60,000 nt of DNA from Apostichopus japonicus (Eukaryota > Echinodermata > Holothuroidea > Aspidochirotida > Stichopodidae): contig NC_092572.1 of the NCBI RefSeq assembly GCF_037975245.1, positions 13,956,269 to 14,016,268 of the forward strand, in the 5' to 3' direction. Positions 36,102 through 51,100 of the stretch are shown piece after piece. A program made the translations under genes and the position numbers. Positions within the stretch are counted from its first letter, which is position 1. Every line of letters starts with the position of its first letter. The notes below the pieces were generated by a model. The model was not told where the DNA came from, made no database searches, and worked only from the letters and a program-made list of their open reading frames with translations.

Positions 36102-39100
36102 GTAAGCAGTTGATTCCTTCAAATATAACATCATGTGAATGTGAAAATGTTTCTCAGTCGCTCCATAGGGTTGAATGCTTAGCATTTATTTCATTTTGTT
36201 TCATTTTATATATTTTTTTAGTTCGATCATTATTAACTTGGCAAATACGTATATAGGATAATATCACGGATATTAATCGACTGATTAAACCGATTCACAC
36301 TGAGATTACAGTAACTACCGTAAATCTTAAAGTTTTTTGCCCCCTAAAGACTAGACCGTGATGATAAATCGGTAGCATGTGTTATGAAGATAACAGTAAG
36401 AACGGATGATATATGCAGTCTCAACAAATGCATTAATTTCATTTCAGTAGTTTTTAAACAAAATCTAAAAGAAATATACGCAGCAAAATCGTAGATACAC
36501 TACCCTATGCAGTAAATTCAGTTAAGATTAGGATGGATGTACCAGGAGCTTTATTGATATACTAAAAAAGGTGTCCCCCAGTGGAGATGTTTGTAACCAA
36601 AAAAAAAAAGAAGCTCCCTCAAGATTTAGTAACAAATTTCTACAAAACTGGATAATTCTGATATATTTCCAGAACAATGTCAACATTTCTTCTTGTTATA
36701 TTTTTTACCCAATGTTTTGTGTTAAATCTTATATATTGCTCCCATGAATATCACGTTGGACTTTAGACCCTAGACAATACAATAAGGACTCTAGACCCTA
36801 GACAATACAATAACGTATCGGTTTCTATAGGAAAAATGAGTGTGAAGAAAAACTGTACATTTGAATGGACTTACGTCAATTCAGATGTTCTCGCATTACA
36901 AGAATGTGATACTACATTAAGCACATCAGACGAATAAACCCAGCCTAATCTATATGTGAAAAGAAAATTAATGAAACATTGTGCTTGGTTGTGACAATAC
37001 AAAATGCTAACTTCATATTTTGATGACAATTTAGGCTCGTTTCAATGAATTACAAACTCGTTTCTTAATTTGTTTTACTACCAAATCAAATAGAACACTG
37101 TGCAAAAAAATATCAACAGCAATGAGGGAAGTGAAACTAACCCCCCCCCCACCAAAAAAAAAACAAAAAAACAGAGGGTCTTGTCGAAGAATTAAAAAAA
37201 AATGAAGAAGTGAGAAGTACATAGAAAAAACAATAAATAGGAATTAGGGAAAGTAAACAAAGCAAAACAAAAAGTATGAAAATAATACGAATCCCGAAAC
37301 AATACCCCACCTACCATCACAAACCCTACCCCCGATCAACCCGAGCTACCCCCAGCCCTACCCACGATCAACCCGAGAACCCCCTTCTTCCCCTAAAGGT
37401 ACAAACTGATAGAGCATTGAAGTAGAAATCTATACAAATTTGCATGTAGTTTAATAACACCCCTAGAGTTTAGGGTATTAACGAGAAGAAATTTAGCCAC
37501 GTTTGTAGATGCTACGATGGACAAACTTGGAAGTTGAACATGTCAACCTGTTTTTGTCTAATTTTTCAAGTTCGACCATCTTCCCTCAGTTTTAAGATAT
37601 GCGATTTGTTAATCGGAATGTAAACTGTTCAAATCAAAACCTTCGACCTGATCCTTGAAATTGCGTCTGCCTCCCCTCCCCCTTATTCCAAATTGAAGAA
37701 ATAACATCATTTTTAAGCAATATATTGCATAATACTTCACTATAGAACTAAGTTATTGTTTAAAAGTGCCTCAGACAGCATCATTTCATAAGAAGAGCTT
37801 TCCCAGATTCCCTCCTTAAAGAGGAGTTTACTGCAATAATCTAATGATCACCCAGCTTTCTTCATAAAATCGTTGATCCGCCGGTGATAGTGTGTAATAT
37901 AATCACGCTGGTGATATCCCTTGTTTTGAACTGCACCCCTAAACCCCACCCTCGCCTAAGACCCTCAACTTCTGAATTCTTCAAAAAGGCTCTTCTAAGT
38001 ACTATATTTCTATAGCTAATGATCCACGCTTCAATATACAGATCCTCTACACAGTGGTCTTTTCAGCAATATCACACTGCGTTTTCATATTACTTAGATT
38101 TGAGTTAAATAACTACTTGTTTTGGTATCCATGAAAGCAATGATGAATAAAAATTGTCGCATCATTCAGATTTAGCAGGGAAAATATTACATCTGAATCA
38201 TGTATTCAAAAACCAAATAAAACTTGTACATACATTTAATCTAGTTCAACCAACTCTTGCAAACTGGCCAGTATTCTCCATCGAGAAAGGTGGAACAGCA
38301 GTGGTGCCGTGTGTACCAAAAGGCGATGAGACGGCTTACTTCTGGAGTAAAGGAGAAGATTTTGCAACTAGCCAGAGCGTAGCATCAAGAGTGCTTGGCA
38401 TCCCTAGCTCTGATTCGGAGAAATATTTAGTGAATGAGGATGGTAGTCTCGTCATTTACAATGTTACCCAAGCAGAAGGGGGAAGATATCATTGCAGAAT
38501 TGTATCAGAAAATACCAATTGTCGCGGGGCTGTGTCGATTGAGGTCACGGTGAATGGTAAGTAATGGTGTAAATCATGTGTACTGTGTACCACAGTACTG
38601 TAACTTTTAAGTAAATCATGCTTGGAAATATATGTACACAATGAACATCATATTATAATAATCCTGTAAATAAATCATCCCTTATTGTTACCCTGTGGGT
38701 TATGGGTTTGTATGAACTGACTGCTGGTTGCACGGAGAATGCTCACAAAGCAATGATTGGTAGTGTATATTTTTAAAGATTAATTTCGATTATTTATGGG
38801 CTCTAACTGGTTGTTACGTAAGTGTTGTGTGACACATTCAGTATTTGGTATTTTCGAAAATTGCAAACAAACCTTCCATCATTGATTTTCTGTTGCATTT
38901 GTTATGTTCTTACATATAATGTTTTTCAGATTTCACATTCGGAATCGAACAGTGTGGACTAAGTGAAAGTTGCACTCTTCGAGTGGAGCCCTCTAAGGAA
39001 ACAAAATTAACTTGTACGGCAAAAGGTGGCCCATCATCGTTATCTTTGAAATGGTTTAATGGTTCGAAAGAGATTAATTCTGTATCTAGTGAGCCTCCCT

Positions 39101-42100
39101 TGAATGAAGAATCCAGTACAATATCAGAAACAATTACGGTGCCGAATGAGTTTGGATTACCTCTTACATGTGAAGCTGTTGCTAGTGAAGATGGACAAGC
39201 ATGTGCAAGACTTGCCCATGTCAGACTTGACAAAACAGATACAGCTAAAGAACAAACAGATACAGGTAAACTAAGGGCGTATCTATCAATCCGTCAATCT
39301 CCTCCCTAGATCCATCCAGTCATATGTCTGTCTGCCCAACTGTTTATCCGGCCATGCACCGATTCATGCATCCAAACAACTGACTTTCTTTACTTGTTCG
39401 TATTTTAAGTTTATGTAATCGTGTATGGCATATGTTGTCTATTGATGGAAATGCAATGAGTCGATCGAACAATTTTTTTTCTACAGATAAGTCGTCAGCC
39501 AGGTGGATTATCCCGCTCGTTCTGCTTATAGTTGCAATCGTGATCATTGCTTTCCTACTGAAATATATATACGGTATGTAAAATAAACTACCAAAACTTA
39601 CAAATAGCTTTCACGATTGTAATTTTTACTAATAAATTTGCATGTTATTTCTTTAATTTTAGCAAGAAACGACAAATATGCACAAAACAAAAAAAGGTAA
39701 GACTTCTGTTATAGCAAAGTTTTTTGCTACACAATATAAGTTCTCAATAACAACAATTCAACACAGTATTCAAATTGTTCTAGCGTTTTTAATTATACAT
39801 GAAACATAATGTCATAAAGAAATTAAAATTTAAAGCAGTTTCGTTGGTGAGCAAATGCGATGGTATTATTCTATATAATGCATTAGTAAAATTAATGTGC
39901 TTTTTCAGTTTAAGAAGTTAGAAGCGTTTTAAATAACTTCATACTAGTATCAACATAAAGGATCGAATGTAGATGTTAAGCTTTCACTAGTTTAAGGCAA
40001 CGCAGTCTGTGGTAGTTTTATTGTGTGAACGGTTAGAATATTATTACCATGTTTAGCAACGATGTCCCTATACTGATGGATAAACTGAATTACAGCTTTA
40101 GTGACTGATATGAATAAGTTAGCATTATTTTTTCTATTATTTATCTTCAACACCAGGACAAGTGAAAATGAAGGGCTACTTCAGGTTTGTTAAAACGTTT
40201 ACCTAACATTAACAAGTTAAATGTTTTATGTCATGAATTCTGTAGCAATTTTTCTTCACAGAAACACATAACATAGTAGATAGCTCAACAGCTTTTAACC
40301 AAGATCATGTGAAGTTTACATTTATTTTCGAAACAAATCGCGTGACCTCACTTGACGTGATAACGTCATGATCACACGGTTTCAAGTTGATTGTTACCCC
40401 ACTGGTGTTGTAATTGAATCAAATTATTTACATTTATTGAAATTTATTTACAGTATGTTAAGAGGTGGTGGTTGAGTACACATCAACATTTCACACCATA
40501 TATTGGCCACAAGCGGACACACACATATGCCACGCCTATCTTTGGATGTCATAAACATCAGATAAAATCCATGAAAAGGAGATAAAGGAAACTCTACTAA
40601 TATATGTTTCATTAACACATCACACATGAACCATTGACTCGTAATCCTTAACACAAACTTGTAATTATTGTTATTGTTACATACATGTGAATAAAGAATA
40701 TCCTCAGCCTGGTTTGAATATACTATATAGTCACTTCCATTTCATTTAGTCTTCTCAACTTTTTGTTAAGCTTTGCTTAAAGTCATTTATAATATTGTCG
40801 TCTACCCCTATATCCCCTTTTGGACAATGGAGAGCTTACTTGAATCATATATATTACAATTATTACTTACAGTGAATTATTACTCAGTGAAGACAAGCTC
40901 TACTATATTCCTAATAACAGCCCAAACCACTATATTTCAGGTCACAGTACCATTCACCCATTGAGATTTCCGAGAAGTCTCAACAAGATTTCCTTTTCCG
41001 ACAGACAGAATGGACAAACACTTCAGAGAATAGATTTGTTGGTAAAAGGCCAGAGCCTCTTAACTGCTGAACCAGCAGTGACTTTATAACAATTGGAAAA
41101 CCTAAAATTGGAATAAAAGGATGAATTTACAAACTCCTATCCCATAAGTTGAGGATGTCCCTATATTTAAAGGGACTTTGTGACAATTACCTTCTTTCTT
41201 GAAGTTTAATCGTTAATTTTAAACTAAGTATTCCCCCCCCCCCAAAAAAAACATATCAATTTGCTGAAGTAAAACGATACCTGATAATCTATATATTAGT
41301 GCTACTCTAATATCTTGTTCAAAGTCATCAAGAGATTCATGCTAAGACCAATAAACAGTAACCGGAGGAACAAGAACTACCTGGAAACAAGTTTCAGACT
41401 TCTAGCATATTGCATAATTTTAATTTTGTATAGTTTGACCCCCAAAAATGCAAGAACTTACATCACACATGAGTGGCATATGCATTCTCGTAATAATATA
41501 ATAGATTTTGAAAGTCTATGTTTTCTTTATATTCGTTCCTATAACTACGAATAGAAAACAGAAGAATTTCATCAAAATTTGACTGAAAAGGATGATGCAC
41601 TGAAAATATTTACTTTTTAGTTATTCATGTTATGATTGCAAGAAGTAAACTTTAATGATTCACGATAAAGCAAATGACACATAATATCCCTCTTTTTTTT
41701 TCTTTCCTTTCGAAAAACAGAATTAATAATTCAATCGTTATTAATTGATTAAAAAGACAATTGAACTATAGAAGACGACCATGGATTTGAATATTCATCA
41801 GAATATTACAAGAAATGATTATGCTAGTTAGAAGAACATGGAACCAATTAAAATACAGATTTCTCCTTTGCTGATTTAGAAAACTTGAAAGTCTATTCCA
41901 GTAACGAAAGAGCCTAGAAAAAAAAAGATACATCTTAATCGGTATTTGAAATTAAAAGCTCAGGACTAAGTGGAAACAGTGTTAAAACACACATAACAGA
42001 CTACTACATCACGTAGTTTAAATGCCACCCTATTATATCTCTAATATACTTATATATTTTCACAAGACTTTAAATTTAAACTTAGTACTCTTTGTATTAA

Positions 42101-45100
42101 AATTGAAGTTTTCTGTTAGCTTCGTACGTATTCTTGTAATACTAGCATATATGTTAAAAGTCTATATGTTTTCTTTGTATTCGTTCCTATAACTACGAGT
42201 AGACAACAACAGAAAAATTAATGAAACAATTGGCTGAAAAGGATGAAGCATTAAAGGTATTTACTTTTTAGTTATTTATTTTATGACTGCAAAAAGTAAA
42301 CAAAAATTAATCACCTGAAAGCAAACGAGATATGATCTCCCTCTTCCTTGTATTTTTAAACAGATTTGATAATTCATTCGTTATGACAGTATGAAAATAT
42401 AAAACTTGAAAATCTATTTCAGTAACGACAGGGTCTAGAGGAAAAAGATAGATCTTAAATTGAGAAATAAAAGCTCAGAACTAAGTGGAAACAGTGTTAA
42501 AACACACATAACAGACTACTACATCACGTAGTTTAAATGCCACCCTATTATATCTCTTATATACTTATATATTTTCACAAGACTTTCATTTTAAACTTAG
42601 TACTCTTTGTATTAAAATTGAAGTTTTCTGTTAGTTTCGTACGTATTCTTGTAATACTAGCATATATGTTAAAAGTCTATATGTTTTCTTTGTATTCGTT
42701 CCTATAACTACGAGTAGACAACAACAGAAAAATTAATGAAACAATTGGCTGAAAAGGATGAAGCATTAAAGGTATTTACTTTTTAGTTATTTATTTTATG
42801 ACTGCAAAAAGTAAACAAAAATTAATCACCTGAAAGCAAACGAGATATGATCTCCCTCTTCCTTGTATTTTTAAACAGATTTGATAATTCAATCGTTATG
42901 ACAGTATGAAAATATAAAACTTGAAAATCTATTTCAGTAACGAAAGGGTCTAGAGGAAAAAGATAGATCTTAAATTGAGAAATAAAAGCTTCGAACTAAG
43001 TGGAAACAGTGTTAAAACACACATAACTGACTACTACATCACGTAGTTTAAATGCCACCCTATTATATCTCTTATATATTTATATATTTTCACAAGACTT
43101 TAATTTTGTTCTGTATTTTCTCCTATGACCACGAGTAGAATGCAACAACAGAACTTACACAGGTTAAGGGCGATCTCGATGAGAAGACGACGAAACTAAC
43201 GGTATTAAACTTTCATCGATTGAGTACTTTTTGGAAGTGCCACTGAAATGTCCAATTTTCTAAACCTTATTTACCAGGAATGTGCGAAAAAGGAATTTGA
43301 GTCTACACAGGCAAAACTTAGAACAGTTGACGGATTATTCAAATGTTTGTATCGATTATTTATCATTGTTGAAAGGAAAAAATTTACGACGAGGGAGATT
43401 TCAAAATCTATTCCATTAACGAAAGAATCCAGAGAATAAAGACTCATATTAAATTGGTATTTGAAAATTAAAAGCTCCGAATTAAGTAAAAACAGTGTTA
43501 AAACACACATAATACACGTACTTTAAATGCCACCCTAATAAATGTCATATATATTTATATATTTTCACAAGTAACACTTTTTGAAAGAAAGCAAATGAAT
43601 GTGGTTAGATTAAAGATAATGCTTGACGTTATTTAAATTTTATTTTAGAGCAGCTTTGTCATAAAGATGTTTACATCAAAATATTTCTTGCAATAATGGA
43701 ATATATGTTAAAAGTGTTCATCTTGTTCTGTATTTGTTCCTATGACTACGAGTAGAATACAACAGCGGATCTTACAAAAGTTAATGACGATCTGAAGAAG
43801 AAGACGATGGCATTATTGGTATAAACTTTCTTTTCATTACATTTTTTCAGTGAAATTGAAATGTTCAATTTTCTAAATCTTATTGACCAGGAATTGGCAT
43901 ATAGGAACTTGATCCTACAAAGGCAAAACTAAGAACAGTCGACAATTATTCACATGTTTGTTTTGATTATTTATCATTGTTGAAAGGAAACAATTGAAAA
44001 TAAATTTCCCCTTTGCTGATGAGGGAAGTTGAAATATATTCCATTAACGAAAGAGTCCAGAGAAAAAAACACCCGTATTAATTGGTATTTGAAAATTAGA
44101 AGTTCCGAATTGAGTGGAAACCGTGTTAAAACACATACAAGACTACAACATCACGTATTTAAAATGTCACCCTAATATATATTATATATATATATTTATT
44201 TATTTTTACAAATGAGACTTTTGAAAGAAAGCAAATGAATGTGGTTAGATTAAAAGACAATGCTTGGCGTTATTAAAATTTCTTTTACAACAGCTCTATC
44301 ATGAAGATGTATTTATTATTGCAATTTGTGTGTATCGCTTCCAAATAATTCTTGCAATTATGGAATATATGTTGAATGTTTTCATCTTTGTTCTGTATTG
44401 TTTCCTATGACCACGAGTAGAATGCAACAACAGAACTTACACAGGTTAAGGTCGATCTGGATGAGAAGACGACAAAACTAACGGTATAGGTTTTCTAATA
44501 ATTCCTTTAAAGAATGCAAAGTGTACACAAAAATGAATCAAGCAGACGCAAATGACACATCATTACCTTCATTCTTGAATGTTAATCGTTAATTATAAAC
44601 TTAGTATTACTTGTAATAAAATTGAAACTCTCTGTCAGTTTCGTATGTTTTCTTGTAATAATAGAACATATGTTGAAAGCCTATATGTTTTCTAATTATT
44701 CGTTCCTATAACTACGAGTAGGAAACAGAAGAAGAATTTAACACGGTTAAGAGTGAATTGACTGCAAAGGAAGAAACCCTAATACCTAATATATCTGATA
44801 TATATATATTTATAAATGTTCACTAATAAGACTTTTTGAAAGAAAGCAAATGAATATGGTAAGATGAAAGACAATGCTTGACTTAACTGAAATTTCTTTT
44901 ACAACAGCTCTATCAGGAAGATGTATACATTATTGCAATTTGTGTGTATCGCTTCCAAATAATTCTTGCAATTATGGAATATATGTTGAATGTTTTCATC
45001 TTTGTTCTGTATTTTTTCCTATGAACACGAGTAGAATGCAACAACAGAACTTACACAGGTTAAGGGCGATCTGGATGAGAAGACGACAAAACTAACGGTA

Positions 45101-48100
45101 TAAGTTTTCTAATAATTCATTTAAAGAATGCAAGAAGTACACAAAAATAAATCAAGCAGACGCAAATGACACATCATTACCTCCTTTCTTGAAATTTAAT
45201 CGTTAATTATAAACGTAGTATTCTTTGTAATAAAATTGAAAATTTCTGTCAGTTTCGTATGTTTTCTTGTAATAATAGAATATATGTTGAAAGCCTTTAT
45301 GTTTTCTAATTATTCGTGCCTATAACTACGAGTAGGAAACAGAAGAAGAATTAAACACGGTTAAGAGTGAAATGACTGCAAAGGAAGAAACCCTAATACC
45401 TAATATATCTTATATATATATTTATAAATGTTCACTAATAAGACTTTTTGAAAGAAAAAAAAATGAATATGTAAGATAAAAGACAACGCTTGACTTAACT
45501 GAAATATCTTTAACAACAGCTCTGTCATGAAGATGTATACATTATTGCAATTTGTATGTACCGCTGTGAATATTCATCAGAATAACAATAACAGATAAGG
45601 CTCATTAGAAAAACGTTAACAATTATCATTGTACGTATTTGTAAATGTGTGTGACATATGGCATTAGATACATGAGCCCACTCGAGAACTCAAATTTGAA
45701 GCTTATTGAAATGATAAATATTGCATTAGGAACACAGTAGTTAGGGCAAAACATACATATTTTTTAAATATGAACAAAAAGAAATGCTAGTGTATGAGTG
45801 TATTGCGTTTTTTTTATTAAACGACAAACTATCGTTTATTTGAGTAGTATTCATTCCCCATCTTTCAAATAATTTCATATCAACATTCGTCGGTTGAGTA
45901 CATTTTTTCAGTGAAATTGAAATGTTCAATTTTCTAAATCTTATTGACCAGGAATTGGCATATAGGAACTTGATCCTACAAAGGCAAAACTAAGACAAGT
46001 CGACAATTATTCCCATATTTGTTTCGATTATTTATCATTGTTGAAAGGAAACAATTGAACATGAATTTCCCCTTTGCTGATGAGGGAAGTTGAAAAATAT
46101 TCCATTAACGAAAGAGTCCAGATAAAAAAAGACCCGTCTTAAATTGGTATTTGAAAATTAGAAGCTCCGATTGAGTGGAAACCGTGTTAAAACACATACA
46201 AGATTACAACATCACATATTTAAAATGACACCCTAATATATATTATATATATATATTTATAAATGTTCACAAATAAGATTTTTTGAAAGAAAGCAAATGA
46301 ATGTGGTTAGATTAAAAGACAATGCTTGATGTTATTAAACTTTCTTTTACAACAGCTCTGTCATGAAGATTGCAATTGCAATTTGTGTGTATCGCTTCCA
46401 AATAATTCTTGCAATTATGGAATATATGTTGAATGTTTTCATCTTTGTTCTGTATTTTTCCTATAACCACGAGTAGAATGCAACAACAGAACTTACACAG
46501 GTTAAGGGCGATCTGGATGAGAAGACGACAAAACTAATGGTATAAATTTTCTAACAATTCATTTAAAGAATGCAAGAAGTACACAAAAATGAATCAAGCA
46601 GACGCAAATGACACATCATTACCTTCATTCTTGAAATTTAATCGTTAATTATAAACTTAGTATTCATTGTAATAAAATTGAAACTTTCTGTCAGTTTCGT
46701 ATGTTTTCATGTTATAATAGAATATATGTTGAAAGCCTATATGTTTTCTAATTATTCGTTCCTTTTACCTCGAGTAGGAAACAGTAGAAGAATTTAACAC
46801 GGTTAAGAGTGAATTGACTGCAAAGGAAGAAACCCTAATACCTAATATATCTTATATATATTTATAAATGTTCACTAATAAGATTTTTTGAAAGAAAGCA
46901 AATGAATGTGGTTAGATTAAAAGACAATGCTTGATGTTATTAAACTTTCTTTTCAACAGCTCTGTCATGAAGATGTATACATTATTGCAATTTGTGTGTA
47001 TCGCTTCCAAATAATTCTTGCAATTATGGAATATATGTTGAATGTTTTCATCTTTGTTCTGTATTTTTTCCTATGACCACGAGTAGAATGCAACAACAGA
47101 ACTTACACAGGTTAAGGTCGATCTGGATGAGAAGACGACAAAACTAATGGTATAAATTTTCTAATAGTTCATTTAAAGAATGCAAGAAGTACACATAAAT
47201 GAATCAAGCAGACGCAAATGACACATCGTTTCCTTCATTCTTGAATGTTAATCGTTAATTAGAAACTAAGTATTTTTTGTATCAAAATTGAAGGTTTCTG
47301 TCAGTTTCCTATGTATTCTTGTAATGATATGATATATTGTAAAAATCTATATGTTTTCTATGTATTCGTTCCTATAACTACGAGTAGCAAAAAGAACAAG
47401 AAATTAACAAGGTTAAGACAGAATTTACCGCAAAGGAAGAAGAACTAAAGGTATGAATATTTTAGTGATTAATTTATATGATTGCAAGAAGTAAACTTAA
47501 ATGAATCACGAGAAAACAAGCGACACACGATCTCCCTCTTATTTTTTAAACAGAATTGTTAATTCGATTGTTATGATTGCTAGAAGTAAACTAAATGAAT
47601 CACGAGAAAGCAAATGACACATGATCTCCTTTTTTTGTATTTTAAAACAAAAATGATATTTCAATCGTTATAACTTGATTATAAGGACAATTGAACTATG
47701 GAAGACGACGATGGATTTGAATATATATCAAAATAATTCAAAAATGATCATGCTATCTAGAAAAACATGAACAATCATCATTAAACGTAATTCCAAATGT
47801 TTTTCGCATGTATTTTAGATAAATAAACACACTTAATAATTCAATTGTAAAGCTAATTGCGAGAATAAATATTGAATCACATAAACAATAGTAAGACGTC
47901 AAAATAAATCATTGGGTTACATATGAATACAAAGTTATGTCATAGCTTGAATGTATTGCGTTTTGTAATATTCAACGTAAAACCAATGGCATGTGCTTTC
48001 TTTAAATAATATAATACATGTTGAAAGTCAATATGTTTTTTTGTATTCGTTCGTATAACTACGAGTAGACAGCAACAGAAGAATTTCAACGAAAATTGAC

Positions 48101-51100
48101 TGGCAAGGATGATGCAGTAAAGGTATTTACGTTTTAGTACTTCATGTTATGATTGCTAGAAGTAGTCTTAAATGAATCACGACACAACAAATGACACATG
48201 ATCTCCCTCTTTCTTGTATTTTAAAAACAGGGTTGATAATTCAATCGCTATTACTTGATTATAAGGACAGTTGAACTATAAAACACGACGATGGACTTGA
48301 ATATTCATAAAAAATATTTCAAAAATGATCATGAAAACAAAGTAATGTCATAGTTTGAATGCATTGCATTTTGTTTTATTCAAAGTTAAACCAACGGCAA
48401 GTGCATTCTTGAAATATCATAATACATGTGGAAAGTCAATATGTCTTCTTTGTATTCGTCCCTATAACTACGAGTAGACAGCAACAGAAGAATTTCAACG
48501 AAAATTGACTGGCAAGGATGATGCGGTAAAGGTATTTACGTTTAGTTCTTCATGTAATGATTGCAAGAAGTAAACTAAAATGAATCAATAGAAAGCATAT
48601 GACACATGATCTCACTCTTTCTTGTATTTTAAAAACAGAATTGATAATTCACTCGTTATAAGTTGATTATAAGGACAATTGAACTATAGAAGACAACGAT
48701 GTGTATGTATATTCATCAAAATAATTCAAAAGTGATGATGCTAATTAGAAGAACATGAACAATTATCAATGAGACGTATCTTAAAATGTTAGTGGCATAT
48801 ATTTTAGATAAATGAACACACTTAATAATTCAATTTTTTAAGCTTATTGCGAGAATATATATTGAATCAAGTAAACAATAGTAAGGCCTAGAATACATCA
48901 TTTTGTTACATATTAATACAAAGTAATGCCATAGTCTGAATGTATTGCGTTTTGTTTTATTCAACGTTAAACCGATGGCATGTGTATTCTTGAAATAATA
49001 TACTACATGTTGAAAGTCAATATGTCTTCTTTGTATTCGTTCCTATAACTACGAGTAGACAGCAACAGAAGAATTGCAAAAAAAATTGACTGAAAAGGAT
49101 GATGCAGTAAAGGTATTTACGTTTTAGTACTTCATGTTATGATTGTAAGAAGTAAACTAAATGAATCACGAGAAAGCAAATGACACATGATCTCCCTCTT
49201 TTTTTGTATTTTAAAACAAAAATGATATTTCAATCGTTATAACTTGGTTATAAGGACAATTGAACTATAGAAGACGACGATGGATTTGAATATATATCAA
49301 AATAATTCAAAAATGATCATGCTATCTAGAAGAACATGAACAATCATCATTAAATGTAATTCCAAATGTTTTTCGCATGTTTTTTAGATAAATAAACACA
49401 CTTAATAATTCAATTGTAAAGCTAATTGCGAGAATAAATATTGAATCAAATAAACAATAGTAAGGTCTAAAAATACATCATTTTGTTACATATGAAAACA
49501 AAGTAATGTCATAGTTTGAATGCATTGCATTTTGTTTTATTCAAAGTTAAACCAACGGCAAGTGCATTCTTGAAATATCATAATACATGTGGAAAGTCAA
49601 TATGTCTTCTTTGTATTCGTCCCTATAACTACGAGTAGACAGCAACAGAAGAATTTCAACGAAAATTGACTGGCAAGGATGATGCAGTAAAGGTATTTAC
49701 GTTTTAGTACTTCATGTTATGATTGCTAGAAGTAGACTTAAATGAATCAATAGAAAGCATTGCCACATGATCTCCCTCTTTCTTGTATTTTAAAAACAAA
49801 TGGATAATTCAATCGTTTTAAGTTGATTATAAGGACAATTGAGCTATAGAAGAAAACGATGTATATGTATATTCATCAAAATAATTCAAAAGTGATGATG
49901 CTAATTAGAAGAACATGAACAATTATCAAATATACGTAATTTAAAATGTTAGTGGCATATATTTTAGATAAATGAACACACTTAATAATTCAATTTTTAA
50001 GCTTTTTGCAAGAAAAATATTGAATCAAATAAATATGGTAAGGCCTAAAATACATAATTTTGTTACATATGAATACAAAGTTATGTCATAGCTTGAATGT
50101 ATTGCGTTTTGTTATATTCAACGTAAAACCAATGGCATGTGCTTTCTTGAAATAATATTATACACGTTGAAAATCAACATGTTTTCTTTGTATTCGTTCC
50201 TATCACTACTATTAGAGAGCAACAGAAGAATTTCAAGAAAAATTGACCGAAAAGGATGATGTAGTAAAGGTATTTACGTTTTAGTTCTTCATGTTATGAT
50301 TGCAAGAAGTAAACTTAAATAAATCACGACAAAGTAAATGACACATGATCTCCGCCTTTCTGTTTTTTAAAAGAAAACTCAGATTTCAATCGTTATAACT
50401 TGGACAATTGAGCTATAGAAGACGACGATGGATTAAAATATTCATCAAAATAATTCACAAATGATGATGATAATTAGAAGAACATGAACAATTATCATTA
50501 GGCGTATTTCCAAATGTTTGTGGCATATATTTAAGATATATTAACACACTTAATAATTCAATTTTTAAGCTAATTGCGAGAATAAATATTAAATCAAATA
50601 AACAATAGTAAAGCCTAAAAAGACATATTCATCAAATAATTCAAAAATGATCATGCTAATTAGAAGAACATGAACAATTATCATTAGACGTATTTCTAAA
50701 TGTTTTAGTCATATATTTTAGATAAATGAACACATTTAATAATTCAATGGTTAAGCTAATTGCAAGGATATATATTGAGTCAAATAAACGATAGTAAAGC
50801 CTTAAAATACTTCATTTTGTTACATATGAATACAAAGTAATGCCATAGTCTGGATTTATTGCGTTTTGTTTTATTCAACGTTAAACCAATGACATGTGCA
50901 TTCTTGAAATAATATAATACAAATTGATTGAAAGTCAATATGTTTTCTTTGTATTCGTTCCTATAACTACGAATAGACAGCAACAGAAGAATTTAATCGA
51001 AAAATGACCGAAAAGGATGATGCACTAAATGTGTTTACGTTTAGTTCTTCATATAATGATTGTAAGAAGTAGACTTAAATGAATCACGAGAAAGCAATTG

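Larger units (their letters stand above)
36102..38244 (+). other. First intron of the two-Ig receptor
   Basis: This holds a diverged half of the palindromic element (36290-36430) and a 28-bp duplication (36758-36813). It also has a C-run/A-run at 37141-37175 and C-rich DNA with a repeated CGATCAACCCGAG near 37333 and 37365. No exon was recognised. Confidence 0.5.

Noticed and set aside
40992-41030. An exon after TTCCGACAG encoding TEWTNTSENRFV
   Set aside because: Entered in phase 0 it leaves in phase 1, which no downstream microexon can accept.
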